Shown here: piece after piece, positions 51,545 to 60,423 of the stretch
How the letters are laid out: every line of letters begins with the position of its first letter
Position numbering within the stretch: position 1 is the first letter of the stretch
Made by a program: the position numbers and the translations under genes
Origin: Alicyclobacillus mali NBRC 102425
GTDB lineage: Bacteria; Bacillota; Bacilli; Alicyclobacillales; Alicyclobacillaceae
Direction: 5' to 3'
Assembly (NCBI RefSeq): GCF_001570745.1
Contig: NZ_BCSG01000006.1
Location: 32,998 to 96,997 of the forward strand
Length of the DNA: 64,000 nt
The notes under the pieces: model-generated
The model's database searches: none
Seen by the model: only the letters and a program-made list of their open reading frames with translations
What the model was told of the DNA's origin: nothing

Positions 51545-53212
51545 TCAGTGCACGTGACCCGCCTTGCACAGATCGTGGCACTTGCTCTCGAGGCTGCAGC
51601 ACAGCGAGCAGATGGGTGCTTTGTGGAACGGGCAGTAGAGCATATCCATCTTCTCGTACTCAAACCCGCAGCAAGCGCAGGTGAATTCCGCCGGCAACTC
51701 CGAATGGTGATTGCCGTCATGGTGGCGATCCGACTTCTCAAAGGTGTTTTCCCGCGCAATGTAATACTTGCCGCGCGTGACGATGGCGATGACTGGCGCG
51801 AGCACAAATGCGAGCACGAGCGAGAGGAATGGCGAGTATGCCTGAAGCACTGGGCCGAAAACGCCGAAAAACGCTGCGATGGATATACCCGCCGCGATGA
51901 TCATTGATCCAAAACCCACGGGGTTGAAGTTGTACAGATGGCCGCGCTTGAACTCGATGTACGAAGGGCTGATTTTGAGCAAACCTTTGTTAATGACGAG
52001 ATCGGACACCACGGCTCCAATCCATGCGACGGCGAGGTTCGAGTAGAATCCAAGCACCGTGTTCAAGAAGCCGAAGACGCCGGCTTCCATCAGGCCGAGA
52101 GCGATGCCGACGTTCAAAAACAGCCACACCACACGCCCTGGATGGGTGTGGAAGATACGGGAGAAGAAATTCGACCACGACAGCGATCCGGAGTAGGCGT
52201 TGGTTACGTTGATTTTGATTTGCGATAGAAGAACGAAGAATGTTGCAAGCGCAAGCGCTGCATAGCTGCTGCCCATGACTACGTGGAACGCCTGTGTGTA
52301 CATGTTGATGGGTTCGTCGGCGGCCTTAGTCCCCATGGCGGGCGCGATCCACGAAGCTAATAAAGATCCCCCGAGTTGCTTAATGGCACCCAGGATAACC
52401 CATCCGGGACCTGCCAGCATGACTGCCATCCACCACTTGCCGCGATTCTGTGGTGTGCGGTTGGGCATGAAGCGCAGATAGTCTACTTGTTCGCCGATTT
52501 GAGCGATGAGGGACAGTGTGACGCCTGCGGCGAGTCCGAACTCGATGGGACTGAAGTGGCTCCCCGAAGCCGAAGTGCCGCCGAAGTGTGTCCACTGGCT
52601 GAAGGCCGACGGGTCTCGGAGCGCGATGGCGACGAACGGGCCAAGCATCAGCACGAGCCAGATGGGCTGCGTGACGACCTGCAACTTCGAGAGAGCGGTC
52701 ATGCCGAACATCACGAGCGGAATGATGACCAAGGAACAGATCAAATAGCCGACGGGCAACGGGATGTGGAAAAATTCCTGGAGCGCCTGGGCCATGACGG
52801 ATCCTTCGAGTGAAAAATAGATAAACGTGAACGACGCGTACACCAGAGACGTCAGCGTGGACCCATAGTATCCAAATCCTGCACCTCGCGTGAGAAGGTC
52901 CATATCGATGTTGTACTTCGCGGAATAGTACGCAATCGGAATACCTGTGAGAAAGATGATCGCGGCAACGACCAGGATGGAGGTGACGGCGTTCGCGAAT
53001 CCGTACGTGAGGACGACGGAGCCACCGATGGCGAAGTCGGCCATGTAGGCGATCCCGCCGAGCGCGGAGTTCATGACGGTCCATTCGCTCCACCGGCGAA
53101 ACGACTTTGGGGCGTACCGCAGCGCGTAGTCCTCAAGGACCGGATTCTGCACCCAGCGATTGAAGGTGCGCTTGGGCGCGGGCTGCCCACGTTCAGGTTG
53201 CAGTGCGGACAT
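51545..53212 (-). CDS. NCS1-family permease with Cys-rich C-terminal tail
   Basis: A 555-residue cation-coupled permease of the NCS1 (cytosine/purine/uracil/allantoin) family with about 12 membrane helices. Family landmarks are NSALGGIAYMADFAIGGSVV near residue 47 and the GFGYYGSTLTSLVYASF stretch. Unlike typical members it ends in a soluble tail (about 490-555) whose last 44 residues carry nine cysteines and several histidines (CACCG, YCPFH, CSLCC, KCHDLC), a probable zinc-binding module. It is divergent from the formamidase genes, so an amide, urea-like or purine-derived nitrogen compound is a likely substrate (inference). Confidence 0.88.
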   Translation of the reverse strand: MSALQPERGQPAPKRTFNRWVQNPVLEDYALRYAPKSFRRWSEWTVMNSALGGIAYMADFAIGGSVVLTYGFANAVTSILVVAAIIFLTGIPIAYYSAKYNIDMDLLTRGAGFGYYGSTLTSLVYASFTFIYFSLEGSVMAQALQEFFHIPLPVGYLICSLVIIPLVMFGMTALSKLQVVTQPIWLVLMLGPFVAIALRDPSAFSQWTHFGGTSASGSHFSPIEFGLAAGVTLSLIAQIGEQVDYLRFMPNRTPQNRGKWWMAVMLAGPGWVILGAIKQLGGSLLASWIAPAMGTKAADEPINMYTQAFHVVMGSSYAALALATFFVLLSQIKINVTNAYSGSLSWSNFFSRIFHTHPGRVVWLFLNVGIALGLMEAGVFGFLNTVLGFYSNLAVAWIGAVVSDLVINKGLLKISPSYIEFKRGHLYNFNPVGFGSMIIAAGISIAAFFGVFGPVLQAYSPFLSLVLAFVLAPVIAIVTRGKYYIARENTFEKSDRHHDGNHHSELPAEFTCACCGFEYEKMDMLYCPFHKAPICSLCCSLESKCHDLCKAGHVH

Positions 53213-53361
53213 CGAAACCCCTCCAAACTCCTATGAAATCAAAATTCTCTGTGTTTTGAACCGTATCATGCCCCTGAGGGCTAGAGCAACCCTTTTTGTC
53301 ATACAAAGTGACGCAATTCAGAGAGTAAACGTTATCATTTGCCTGTGTTAAGTAAGATACA

Positions 53362-53392
53362 TTGACACATGATGTGCTCGACAAGTGATAAT
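53362..53392 (+). promoter_or_regulatory. Probable promoter of the amidase operon
   Basis: TTGACA (53362-53367) and TGATAAT (53386-53392), with an 18-base spacer, lie about 30 bases upstream of the formamidase GTG. The A+T-rich stretch upstream (53213-53360) is shared with the divergent permease gene. Confidence 0.6.
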
Positions 53393-53419
53393 GGGGCTGT
53401 ACTATCACGAAGGAGTGGG

Positions 53420-54613
53420 GTGAATGTAAGGTTGTCAAACGTTCTCTTTCACGTCGATCTGACCAAGCCGATGGACCAACAGGATGTCCCAGGCCACAAC
53501 CGATGGCATCCAGACATCCCTGCCGTTGTGAACGTCAAACCGGGTGATGTGTTCCGCATTGAGATGAAGGATTGGACCGACGGTCAGATTCAAAACAACG
53601 ATGATCCATCCGACATTCGCGATGTGGATCTGTGCAGAGTGCACGTTCTTAGCGGGCCCATCTATGTGGATGGGGTCGAGCCAGGCGACCTGCTGGTGGT
53701 GGACTTGCTGGATATGGGTCCGCTCCCGGGCGCGGAATGGGGGTTCAACGGTATCTTCGCGCGGGAGAACGGCGGAGGGTTTCTCGTCGACTACTTCCCT
53801 GAGGCGTTCAAGTCCATATGGGATTTTCAGGGGATTTACGCAGTAAGCCGCCACGTGCCAGGGGTCCGAATCCCATCGCTAATTCACCCGGGCCTCATCG
53901 GCGTCGCGCCGTCGGCGGAACTTTTGGACCGCTGGAATGCCCGCGAGCAACAGCTGGTGGCAAAGGATCCGAATCGGGTCCCTGTGCTCGCCAATCTTCC
54001 GGATCCTCGAAGCGCGGTGCTCGGCACCTTGCGAGGCGCCGAGTTCGATCGCGTCGCGAAGGAAGCCGCTCGTACGGTTCCGCCTCGCGAAAACGGTGGC
54101 AATTGCGACATCAAGAACTTGTCGAAGGGGAGCCGAATTTATTTCCCCGTGTTCGTCAAGGGCGCCAAGCTTTCGGTCGGCGATCTTCACTTCTGTCAAG
54201 GCGATGGCGAGATCACGTTTTGCGGAGCCATCGAGATGAGCGGCTGGATTGAGATGAGCGTCGACGTCATCAAAGGCGGCATGGCGAAATACGGGATTGT
54301 CCACAATCCGGTGTTTGAGCCGGGGCCTATGGAACCTAGGTTTTCGGAATATTTGGTTTTTGAGGGTGTATCGGTGGACGAGCGAACGGGCGAGCAGCTG
54401 TACCTTGACGCGCACGTGGCCTATCGACGCGCGTGTCTCAATGCCATTGAGTATCTGCAGCGCTTCGGTTACACGGCGGAGCAGGCCTACATGTTGCTGG
54501 GCGTGGCGCCCGTCGAAGGACGCATCAGCGGCATCGTGGACGTCCCGAACGCCTGCTGCACGCTCGCCATCCCCACCGCCATCTTCGATCGCGACATTCG
54601 CCCGAAAGGATGA
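53420..54613 (+). CDS. fmdA: Formamidase (acetamidase/formamidase family)
   Basis: Hydrolyses formamide (or acetamide) to ammonia and the acid. The 397-residue beta-rich enzyme has GHNRWHPDIPAVVNVKPGD near residue 25, PGDLLVVDLLDMGPLPGAEWG near 95, and LSVGDLHFCQGDGEITFCGAIE near 255 (quoted in part: GDLHFCQGDGEITFCG), the strongest FmdA signature. The GTG at 53420 has AAGGAG four bases upstream. It starts the fmdA-fmdB-amiE operon, divergent from a permease. The enzyme releases nitrogen from small amides, so nitrogen control is plausible, but I saw no clean GlnR/TnrA site. Confidence 0.94.
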   Translation: MNVRLSNVLFHVDLTKPMDQQDVPGHNRWHPDIPAVVNVKPGDVFRIEMKDWTDGQIQNNDDPSDIRDVDLCRVHVLSGPIYVDGVEPGDLLVVDLLDMGPLPGAEWGFNGIFARENGGGFLVDYFPEAFKSIWDFQGIYAVSRHVPGVRIPSLIHPGLIGVAPSAELLDRWNAREQQLVAKDPNRVPVLANLPDPRSAVLGTLRGAEFDRVAKEAARTVPPRENGGNCDIKNLSKGSRIYFPVFVKGAKLSVGDLHFCQGDGEITFCGAIEMSGWIEMSVDVIKGGMAKYGIVHNPVFEPGPMEPRFSEYLVFEGVSVDERTGEQLYLDAHVAYRRACLNAIEYLQRFGYTAEQAYMLLGVAPVEGRISGIVDVPNACCTLAIPTAIFDRDIRPKG

Positions 54614-54619
54614 GGCAGC

Positions 54620-54922
54620 ATGCCGACTTATCGCTTCGCGTGCGAAACCTGTGGAGCGTTCGATCGCGACTTACCCATGAACGAGGCAGGCTCTGCCGCG
54701 CGCTGCCCGTACTGCGGCATGATGGCTCTTCGCCAGTTCACTTCCTTTTATGTGGGTGCCGCGGTGTCGGCTGAACGCCGCGCACGCTCGGCTGGCGCGG
54801 GCCAAGAACCGGTTTGCGTAGTTCGAGACCATCCGCCTTCGCACGGCGGAGCGCACGCAGGCCATCGCCACGCCGCGGTCAGCGCAGGCCGGCCCTGGCA
54901 ATTGGGGCACGTGCACGGGTGA
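54620..54922 (+). CDS. fmdB: FmdB-type zinc-ribbon protein
   Basis: A 100-residue regulatory-type protein. The first 45 residues are an FmdB zinc ribbon (PTYRFACETCGAFD and ARCPYCG, two CxxC pairs). The rest is Ala-, Gly-, His- and Arg-rich and disordered-looking, ending HGGAHAGHRHAAVSAG and GHVHG; the histidines could bind metal. FmdB proteins accompany FmdA in many bacteria and were first described as regulators of formamidase. It starts six bases after fmdA. Confidence 0.87.
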   Translation: MPTYRFACETCGAFDRDLPMNEAGSAARCPYCGMMALRQFTSFYVGAAVSAERRARSAGAGQEPVCVVRDHPPSHGGAHAGHRHAAVSAGRPWQLGHVHG

Positions 54923-54954
54923 ATATGTGACGAGGTTAAAGGGGGACTGAATTC

Positions 54955-55998
54955 ATGCGGCATGGAGACATCGTCAGCAGTCGAGACACGGTGGGCATTG
55001 CGGTGGTGAACTACAAGATGCCCCGGTTGCACACGCGCGAGGAAGTGATGGACAACGCCAGGCGCATTGCCGACATGATTAGGGGCTTGAAGATCGGTTA
55101 TCCAGGGCTCGATCTCGTCATTTTTCCAGAATACAGCTTGCACGGCATCATGTATGACGAGCAGGAGATGTTTGAGACCGCCGCTTCCATCCCCGGCCCG
55201 GAGACCGACGTGTTGTGTGACGCATGCCGGGCGAACGGCGTGTGGGGTGTGTTTTCGGTAACGGGGGAGCGCCACGAAGAGCACCCCCTGAAGTGGCCGT
55301 ATAACACGGCCATTCTGGTGAACGATCGCGGCGAGATCGTGCAAAAGTATCGAAAAATCATGCCTTGGACGCCCGTCGAACCATGGTACCCGGGACATGA
55401 GACGTTTGTCTCCAATGGTCCGAAGGGGCTGAAGATTAGCCTCATCATCTGCGATGACGGGAACTATCCCGAAATTTGGCGGGACTGCGCCATGAAAGGG
55501 GCCGAACTCATCGTGCGGCCTCAGGGCTACATGTATCCCGCCAAGGAGCAGCAAATCCTCATGGCCAAGGCCATGGCTTGGGCGAACAACTGTTATGTCG
55601 CTGTCGCGAACGCCACAGGATTCGACGGCGTTTACGCCTATTTTGGGCACTCGGCCATCATTGGCTTTGACGGCCGCACGCTCGGGGAATGTGGAACAGA
55701 GGAGTACGGCGTCCAGTACGCGGAGATCTCCATCTCCCAAATCCGCGAGTTTCGGCGAACGGCTCAGGCCCAAAACCATCTCTTCAAGCTTCTTCACCGG
55801 GGATACGCAGGCTATCTGTATTCCGGCGACGGCGATCGCGGCGTCTGCGAGTGCCCGTTCGACTTCTACAAGACGTGGGTGACCTCGCCAGAGGTTGCTC
55901 GGGAAAACGCCGAGGCTCTCACGCGTGCCACGCTCGACACGGACGATTGTCCATACGCGCCCATCCGCGCGAAGACATCCGGCGTACCCGTGGGGTGA
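54955..55998 (+). CDS. amiE: Aliphatic amidase/formamidase, nitrilase superfamily
   Basis: A 347-residue cytoplasmic amidase with the Glu-Lys-Cys triad of the nitrilase superfamily: Glu59 in FPEYSLHG, Lys in YRKIMPW and Cys in [14 protein letters not shown]. The positions agree with AmiE of Pseudomonas (Glu59, Lys134, Cys166). It hydrolyses short aliphatic amides; AmiF-type formamidase activity cannot be excluded. AAAGGGGG precedes the ATG. It is the third gene of the amide operon, so two unrelated amidases are made together. Confidence 0.93.
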   Translation: MRHGDIVSSRDTVGIAVVNYKMPRLHTREEVMDNARRIADMIRGLKIGYPGLDLVIFPEYSLHGIMYDEQEMFETAASIPGPETDVLCDACRANGVWGVFSVTGERHEEHPLKWPYNTAILVNDRGEIVQKYRKIMPWTPVEPWYPGHETFVSNGPKGLKISLIICDDGNYPEIWRDCAMKGAELIVRPQGYMYPAKEQQILMAKAMAWANNCYVAVANATGFDGVYAYFGHSAIIGFDGRTLGECGTEEYGVQYAEISISQIREFRRTAQAQNHLFKLLHRGYAGYLYSGDGDRGVCECPFDFYKTWVTSPEVARENAEALTRATLDTDDCPYAPIRAKTSGVPVG

Positions 55999-56017
55999 GG
56001 CGAATGCACTCGGTGCT

Positions 56018-57316
56018 TCACGGCAACGGATTGGCCAGGTCGGCCTGTTTCAGCAGTTGCACGAACTGACTCACATTGCCCGTGTTGATGAGCATCGTGA
56101 TGGCTTGGGCTGCCGCCTGCTCGAACGCAGGATTGGCAGCCTCTCCGTTGGCAAGGCTCGGGACAAGCGCGTCCTTGTGGAATGCCGCGGCCGATGCCTG
56201 GCTATACGCGTCGAAGCTGGCGAGGGACACGTCGCTGCGCGGCGGGATGGATCCCTTCCGCAAATTGAATTGTCGCTCTGCTTCGCGAGACGCCACGACG
56301 CGCAGAAAATCGAGCGCGCCTTCGGGGTTTTGGGATCCCTTCGGCATCCCGAACGTGTCGATGATGTACTCGAAGTCACCGCCCGTGCCTGGGAACGACG
56401 TCCAGCCAAAGTCTCGCCCTTCTTTCAGACCGCTGGCCACGAAGTACGCCTTGGCCCAGTCGCCCATTGCGTCGAAGGCCGCCTGGCCGGAGGCCACGAG
56501 CGCGCATGCGCCGTCCCACGACAACTGGGCGTGATCGGCGTTGGTGTACGGCAGCAGTTGCAAGAAATTGTCGCACGCCTTGCGGATGACGGGCGACGAG
56601 ATGGGAACCGTGCCGTTCCAGATGCCGTCGTAGGTCTTGGGGCCCGCGGTCTCAAGCAACACGTCTTCCCACAGCATCACGGATCCCAGTTGATCCCGAT
56701 CTCCATAGGCGATGGGAGTCACGCCGTGCGCCTTCAGCACTTTGCAGTCCGCGAGCAACTGATCAAACGTCTGAGGGGGCTTCAGCCCGTACTCGTTCAG
56801 GATGTGCGTGTTGTACCACAGCACGTTGCCTCGCTCGACGTCAATGGGCACAGCGTAGACGTGCCCGTTGTACGTCACGCCGTCCATCACGACCTTCGGC
56901 AGCACCTTGTAGAGGTTCAGCTCGCGATACAGCGCGTCGAGTGGCTCCATCTTCCCGGCCTTTACCCAGACCATCAGCTCTTGCCCGACGTGGACCTGAA
57001 AGGTCTCCGGCGGATCGCCCGCGGTGATCCGGCTCGCGAGCACGGCCTTGGCATTGTCGCCGCCACCGCCCGCCACGGCCTCATTCACGATGTGCTCGTG
57101 CGGATAGCGGGCGCGGAAGACGGAGATGAGGGCATTGAGCGCATTGGTCTCGCCTTTCGCCGTCCACCAGCTAAAAATCTCCACATCTTGCTCCGCCTGT
57201 GCCTGGGACACAGGACGAGGTGTGGACCCGACGTGGTCGCCAGTTGCGCCGCAGCCAGTGAGCGCGAAGCACAGCGCGCTCCAGCCAGCCACCTGTACGA
57301 CTTTCCACTGCCCCAT
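56018..57316 (-). CDS. Sugar-type ABC solute-binding lipoprotein
   Basis: A 432-residue extracellular binding protein anchored by a lipid. The signal peptide ends in the lipobox LTGC (lipidated Cys near residue 22). The mature protein has the sugar-binder pattern EIFSWWTAKGETNALNALI, GDPPETFQVHVGQEL and WNGTVPISSPVIRKACDNFL, closest to glucose/maltose-type binding proteins. GGGGGTGG precedes the ATG. It is cotranscribed behind a membrane receptor (17 bases between them), yet no permease or ATPase gene is adjacent. Confidence 0.88.
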   Translation of the reverse strand: MGQWKVVQVAGWSALCFALTGCGATGDHVGSTPRPVSQAQAEQDVEIFSWWTAKGETNALNALISVFRARYPHEHIVNEAVAGGGGDNAKAVLASRITAGDPPETFQVHVGQELMVWVKAGKMEPLDALYRELNLYKVLPKVVMDGVTYNGHVYAVPIDVERGNVLWYNTHILNEYGLKPPQTFDQLLADCKVLKAHGVTPIAYGDRDQLGSVMLWEDVLLETAGPKTYDGIWNGTVPISSPVIRKACDNFLQLLPYTNADHAQLSWDGACALVASGQAAFDAMGDWAKAYFVASGLKEGRDFGWTSFPGTGGDFEYIIDTFGMPKGSQNPEGALDFLRVVASREAERQFNLRKGSIPPRSDVSLASFDAYSQASAAAFHKDALVPSLANGEAANPAFEQAAAQAITMLINTGNVSQFVQLLKQADLANPLP

Positions 57317-57333
57317 GCTTCCACCCCCGTCGC

Positions 57334-58449
57334 CTACACTTCGAAGCTCGCCATCAACTGATGGAGCTCGCTCGCCCGCTCGCTCAGCCGCCCGGCGGTC
57401 CGGTTGACTCGCTGCACCGCGGACAGTTGCCCCCGCGCCGTCGTGGACAGGCCGTCGAGATCGCGCATCACCTGTGCGAGGTCTTCCATGAGTCGGTTCA
57501 CGGTCCGCCGCATGGGTTCGAAATCCGGCTCGTTGCTCCGTGAGCGGCGCGTCTCTGCGCTCGCTGCTGCCGCTTCCGCAAGGTGCCCGTCCAACTGGCG
57601 CACGTTGGCCATGACGCGCTCGATCCCGTCGCGCACGTGCTGCAACACGTCCGCCATGTGCAGCGCACCGTGGGCGGTGTAATCGCCATTCTCGATGAGT
57701 TGCTTGAAGTCGCTGTACAGCTCTTCCGCGGTCTCCCCCATCTGAGACACCAGCTGTTGCAGGCTCCGCGCCATGCGCTCGAAGCCGCGCGCGAGGCTTC
57801 CCAATTCGTCCTTGCGCCGTGAGGCGTAAAGCGTCACGGAGAAATTGCCGGCGGCAATCTCATTGGCCGCGTCCATCATGGATTGCAGTGGCTTCGACAG
57901 CACCTGCCGCGTGAAGAGCCACGCGCACGCCACGGCCACGAGCAAGGCGCAGGCGCCTGCCACAAGGATATCCGTGAGGAGGCTCTGCAAAGAGGCCAAA
58001 TCTGACGCGATGGACAAGCGAACGTTGGCGCTGTACTGCATGTCGGCGTAGCCCGTGAGCGGCACGACGAGATCGATAGTGGAGCCCTCAAGGGACGTGA
58101 GGATTTTCCGCTCGCCAAGCGCGATGGTGCTCGAAGGCGATGCCTGGCTGCCGATGCGGCGCGGATCGGTGGACGCGATATCGTACAAAAAGTCATTCAA
58201 TTTGTAGATATCGAAGGAGACGAGGTCCGGATTCTGCCGCTTGAGGTTCAGCAGCACGGACTCGAACTGATAGTCCGGGACGTCGCTGAGGAGCGCCGAG
58301 TCGACGGTCTGTACGATAGAAACCGCTTTCTCCTTCGATAGGTCGATGATGCTCTCTCGGCTCTTGAAATAGACGATGGTCAGCGTGGCGGAAAGGGTGC
58401 CGAGGATCACGACGCTGAACAGGATGACGAGTTTGCGAAACAGGGTCAA
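57334..58449 (-). CDS. HAMP receptor lacking the chemoreceptor signalling tip
   Basis: A 371-residue membrane receptor. A first membrane helix (about residues 5-27), an extracytoplasmic domain (28-155), a second helix (about 160-185) and a HAMP domain (about 185-240, QVLSKPLQSMMDAANEIAAG) are followed by about 130 residues of coiled coil with heptads such as FEPMRRTVNRLMEDLAQVM. The conserved chemoreceptor tip (EIAEQTN-like) and a kinase domain are missing, so it signals by an unknown route. The TTG at 58449 is chosen because GGAGGAGGAG lies upstream. It precedes the binding-protein gene. Confidence 0.75.
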   Translation of the reverse strand: MTLFRKLVILFSVVILGTLSATLTIVYFKSRESIIDLSKEKAVSIVQTVDSALLSDVPDYQFESVLLNLKRQNPDLVSFDIYKLNDFLYDIASTDPRRIGSQASPSSTIALGERKILTSLEGSTIDLVVPLTGYADMQYSANVRLSIASDLASLQSLLTDILVAGACALLVAVACAWLFTRQVLSKPLQSMMDAANEIAAGNFSVTLYASRRKDELGSLARGFERMARSLQQLVSQMGETAEELYSDFKQLIENGDYTAHGALHMADVLQHVRDGIERVMANVRQLDGHLAEAAAASAETRRSRSNEPDFEPMRRTVNRLMEDLAQVMRDLDGLSTTARGQLSAVQRVNRTAGRLSERASELHQLMASFEV

Positions 58450-58628
58450 GCGGGCTCCTCCTCCGTCCCACTTCTGTTCAACCGCCGGACGGCGTATACT
58501 GATACGTAACGTGCCATTCTCGCATTCTATGACCTTCATGCTAGGGTATTCCGCGGGGCTTTGCAATAGGCGGACGCACGTCCGCCGTGTGAGGCAATGG
58601 GGCCGCCAATTCGAGGGGTGACCGAGGG

Positions 58629-59828
58629 TTGCACGCCAACGTCGACGCTTCGGCTATGCGCCGAATGAACCGCGCCACGGTCCTCAAGCTGATTCGCGAT
58701 CTCCGGACCACCTCGCGCATCGACATCTCGCAGATGACCGGGCTCAACAAGGCCACCGTGTCGAATATCGTGGATGAGTTGATTGCGGAGCAGTTGGTGC
58801 TCGAGGTTGGGTATGGATCGTCGAGCGGCGGTCGCAAACCCATCCTTCTTCGCTTCAACGCCAATGCGGCGTACGCCATCGGCGTGGATGTGCAGTTGTC
58901 GCACATGACGACGGTGGTGAGCAATATCCGCGGCGAGCCGGTGTACCGCCAGGTGCGGGCGCTTTGGCTTTCCGAAGCGCAGGATGTCCGCGCCGTGTTG
59001 CTCGAGGGTATCGAGGAGGAACTCCGGAAGGCCATCGCCGCGGCACCGCCGAGCCCGTACGGACTCCTCGGCGCGTGTCTCGCGTTTCCCGGCATGGTGG
59101 ACTTTCGGCGGGGCGCTGTATACTATCTTCCCAGCGCGTTTGTCGGTGAGTGGGACATTCTCGCCGATCTCGGCCAAAAGGTCGATTTCCCGCTGTTCCT
59201 GGACAACGACGCCAACTGTGGCGCGTGGAACGAATATATGGCGCAGGCCATGAAGCTGAAAAACCTCGTGTTCGTGAACATGGGACTCGGCATTGGGGCC
59301 GGGATCGTCATTGAGGGGAAGCTTTACCGCGGCCGGGATGGCATTGCTGGCGAAGTGGGACACATGAGCATCAACCCGATGGGGTCGGCGTGCATGTGTG
59401 GCGGCTACGGATGTTGGGAGGAGTACGCTTCTGAGCGAGGGTTAATGCGGTATTTGCGCGAGGCGGGCGCGGATTTAGCCGCGTTCAATCTGCGTGAATC
59501 GCTGCTCGAACAGGCGCTGGAGCAGGCTCAGAACGACAACCGCGCGTGCATCCGCGCGTTTCACTCGTTGGGACAGCATCTTGGCCTTGGGATCGCCAAT
59601 CTCTTGAATCTGCTCAACCCCGACGAGGTCATCCTCGGGGGGAGCGTGGCGCGCGCCGCCACGTTTGTACTACCTGAGGTGGAGCGCGTCATCAAGCACC
59701 GCGCGTTGCTGCAAAATAAGCAGATTCCGGTGCGCGTCGGGAGCCAGCACGCCGTGGCCATCGGCGCATCGCTCCTGGCGGTTCATGAGACGCTGTTTGC
59801 TTCTGCCGTGGAGCCGATGCCGACGTGA
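58629..59828 (+). CDS. ROK-family transcriptional regulator (NagC/XylR type)
   Basis: A 399-residue sugar-responsive regulator. The N-terminal helix-turn-helix (about residues 15-65, LKLIRDLRTTSRIDISQM then LNKATVSNIVDEL) is followed by the ROK domain with DNDANCGAWNEY, the GIGAGIVIEG loop and the zinc motif CMCGGYGCWE near residue 258. A TTG at 58629 with GAGGGGTGA upstream is the best start; an ATG ten codons later is possible. It is divergent from the receptor/binding-protein operon and probably controls it. Confidence 0.88.
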   Translation: MHANVDASAMRRMNRATVLKLIRDLRTTSRIDISQMTGLNKATVSNIVDELIAEQLVLEVGYGSSSGGRKPILLRFNANAAYAIGVDVQLSHMTTVVSNIRGEPVYRQVRALWLSEAQDVRAVLLEGIEEELRKAIAAAPPSPYGLLGACLAFPGMVDFRRGAVYYLPSAFVGEWDILADLGQKVDFPLFLDNDANCGAWNEYMAQAMKLKNLVFVNMGLGIGAGIVIEGKLYRGRDGIAGEVGHMSINPMGSACMCGGYGCWEEYASERGLMRYLREAGADLAAFNLRESLLEQALEQAQNDNRACIRAFHSLGQHLGLGIANLLNLLNPDEVILGGSVARAATFVLPEVERVIKHRALLQNKQIPVRVGSQHAVAIGASLLAVHETLFASAVEPMPT

Positions 59829-59913
59829 TGGCGCTGTGGCCATTTGAGTCTGTGATAGCCTCGTTTGCACCGCAGCGCAAGCGCCGAGCCAACCAGAGAA
59901 AAGGAGTCACCGG

Positions 59914-60423
59914 GTGATGAGAGTATCGCTCTTCGTCGATGGCGCGAACTACTACTATATGCAGCGCGATAAGCTGAAGTGGACCATCGACGCACAGAAG
60001 TTGTTGGAGTGGGCCAAGGGCAAGGGCGAACTGGTGGACGCGTTCTACTATATAGGAAGAAGTTCTCCGAGCGACGTCAGGGAGCAGAAATATTTGGATA
60101 TGCTCGCGTACAGCGGCTATTCCATCGTGACCAAAGATATCAAGGAAATCGTTCAGGAGGACGGTTCCATCACGAGGAAGGCCAATCTGGACATCGAGAT
60201 TGTGCTCGACATGTTCAACACCATCGACAATTACGACATGGCCATCCTTGTAAGCGGAGACGGTGACTTTGAGCGGGCCCTGCAGCTTTTGCGGGCGCGC
60301 GGCAAAAAATTCATCGTGCTCTCCACCGCCGGATTTATCGCGTCCGAACTGCGCATGGTGGCTGGAATGCACTTCATCGACGTGAACACCCTGCGCGATC
60401 AGCTGGAGCGCGTGATGACCTGA
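59914..60423 (+). CDS. NYN-domain protein (LabA/DUF88)
   Basis: A 169-residue protein of the NYN (PIN-like) nuclease fold. Acidic metal-site residues are in FVDGANYYY near residue 8, DIEIVLDMF near 96 and LVSGDGDFERAL near 112; ANLD before the second segment is also typical. Such proteins are thought to cleave RNA, but LabA-type members act in regulation. AAGGAG lies before GTG 59914 and ATG 59917. It stands alone downstream of the ROK regulator, about 85 bases away. It converges on an MFS gene, overlapping its end by 25 bases. Confidence 0.88.
   Translation: MMRVSLFVDGANYYYMQRDKLKWTIDAQKLLEWAKGKGELVDAFYYIGRSSPSDVREQKYLDMLAYSGYSIVTKDIKEIVQEDGSITRKANLDIEIVLDMFNTIDNYDMAILVSGDGDFERALQLLRARGKKFIVLSTAGFIASELRMVAGMHFIDVNTLRDQLERVMT

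Noticed and set aside
53213..53419. GlnR/TnrA-type nitrogen box between the permease and formamidase
   Set aside because: TGTTAAGTAAGATACAT matches only the left half of the TGTNAN7TNACA consensus.
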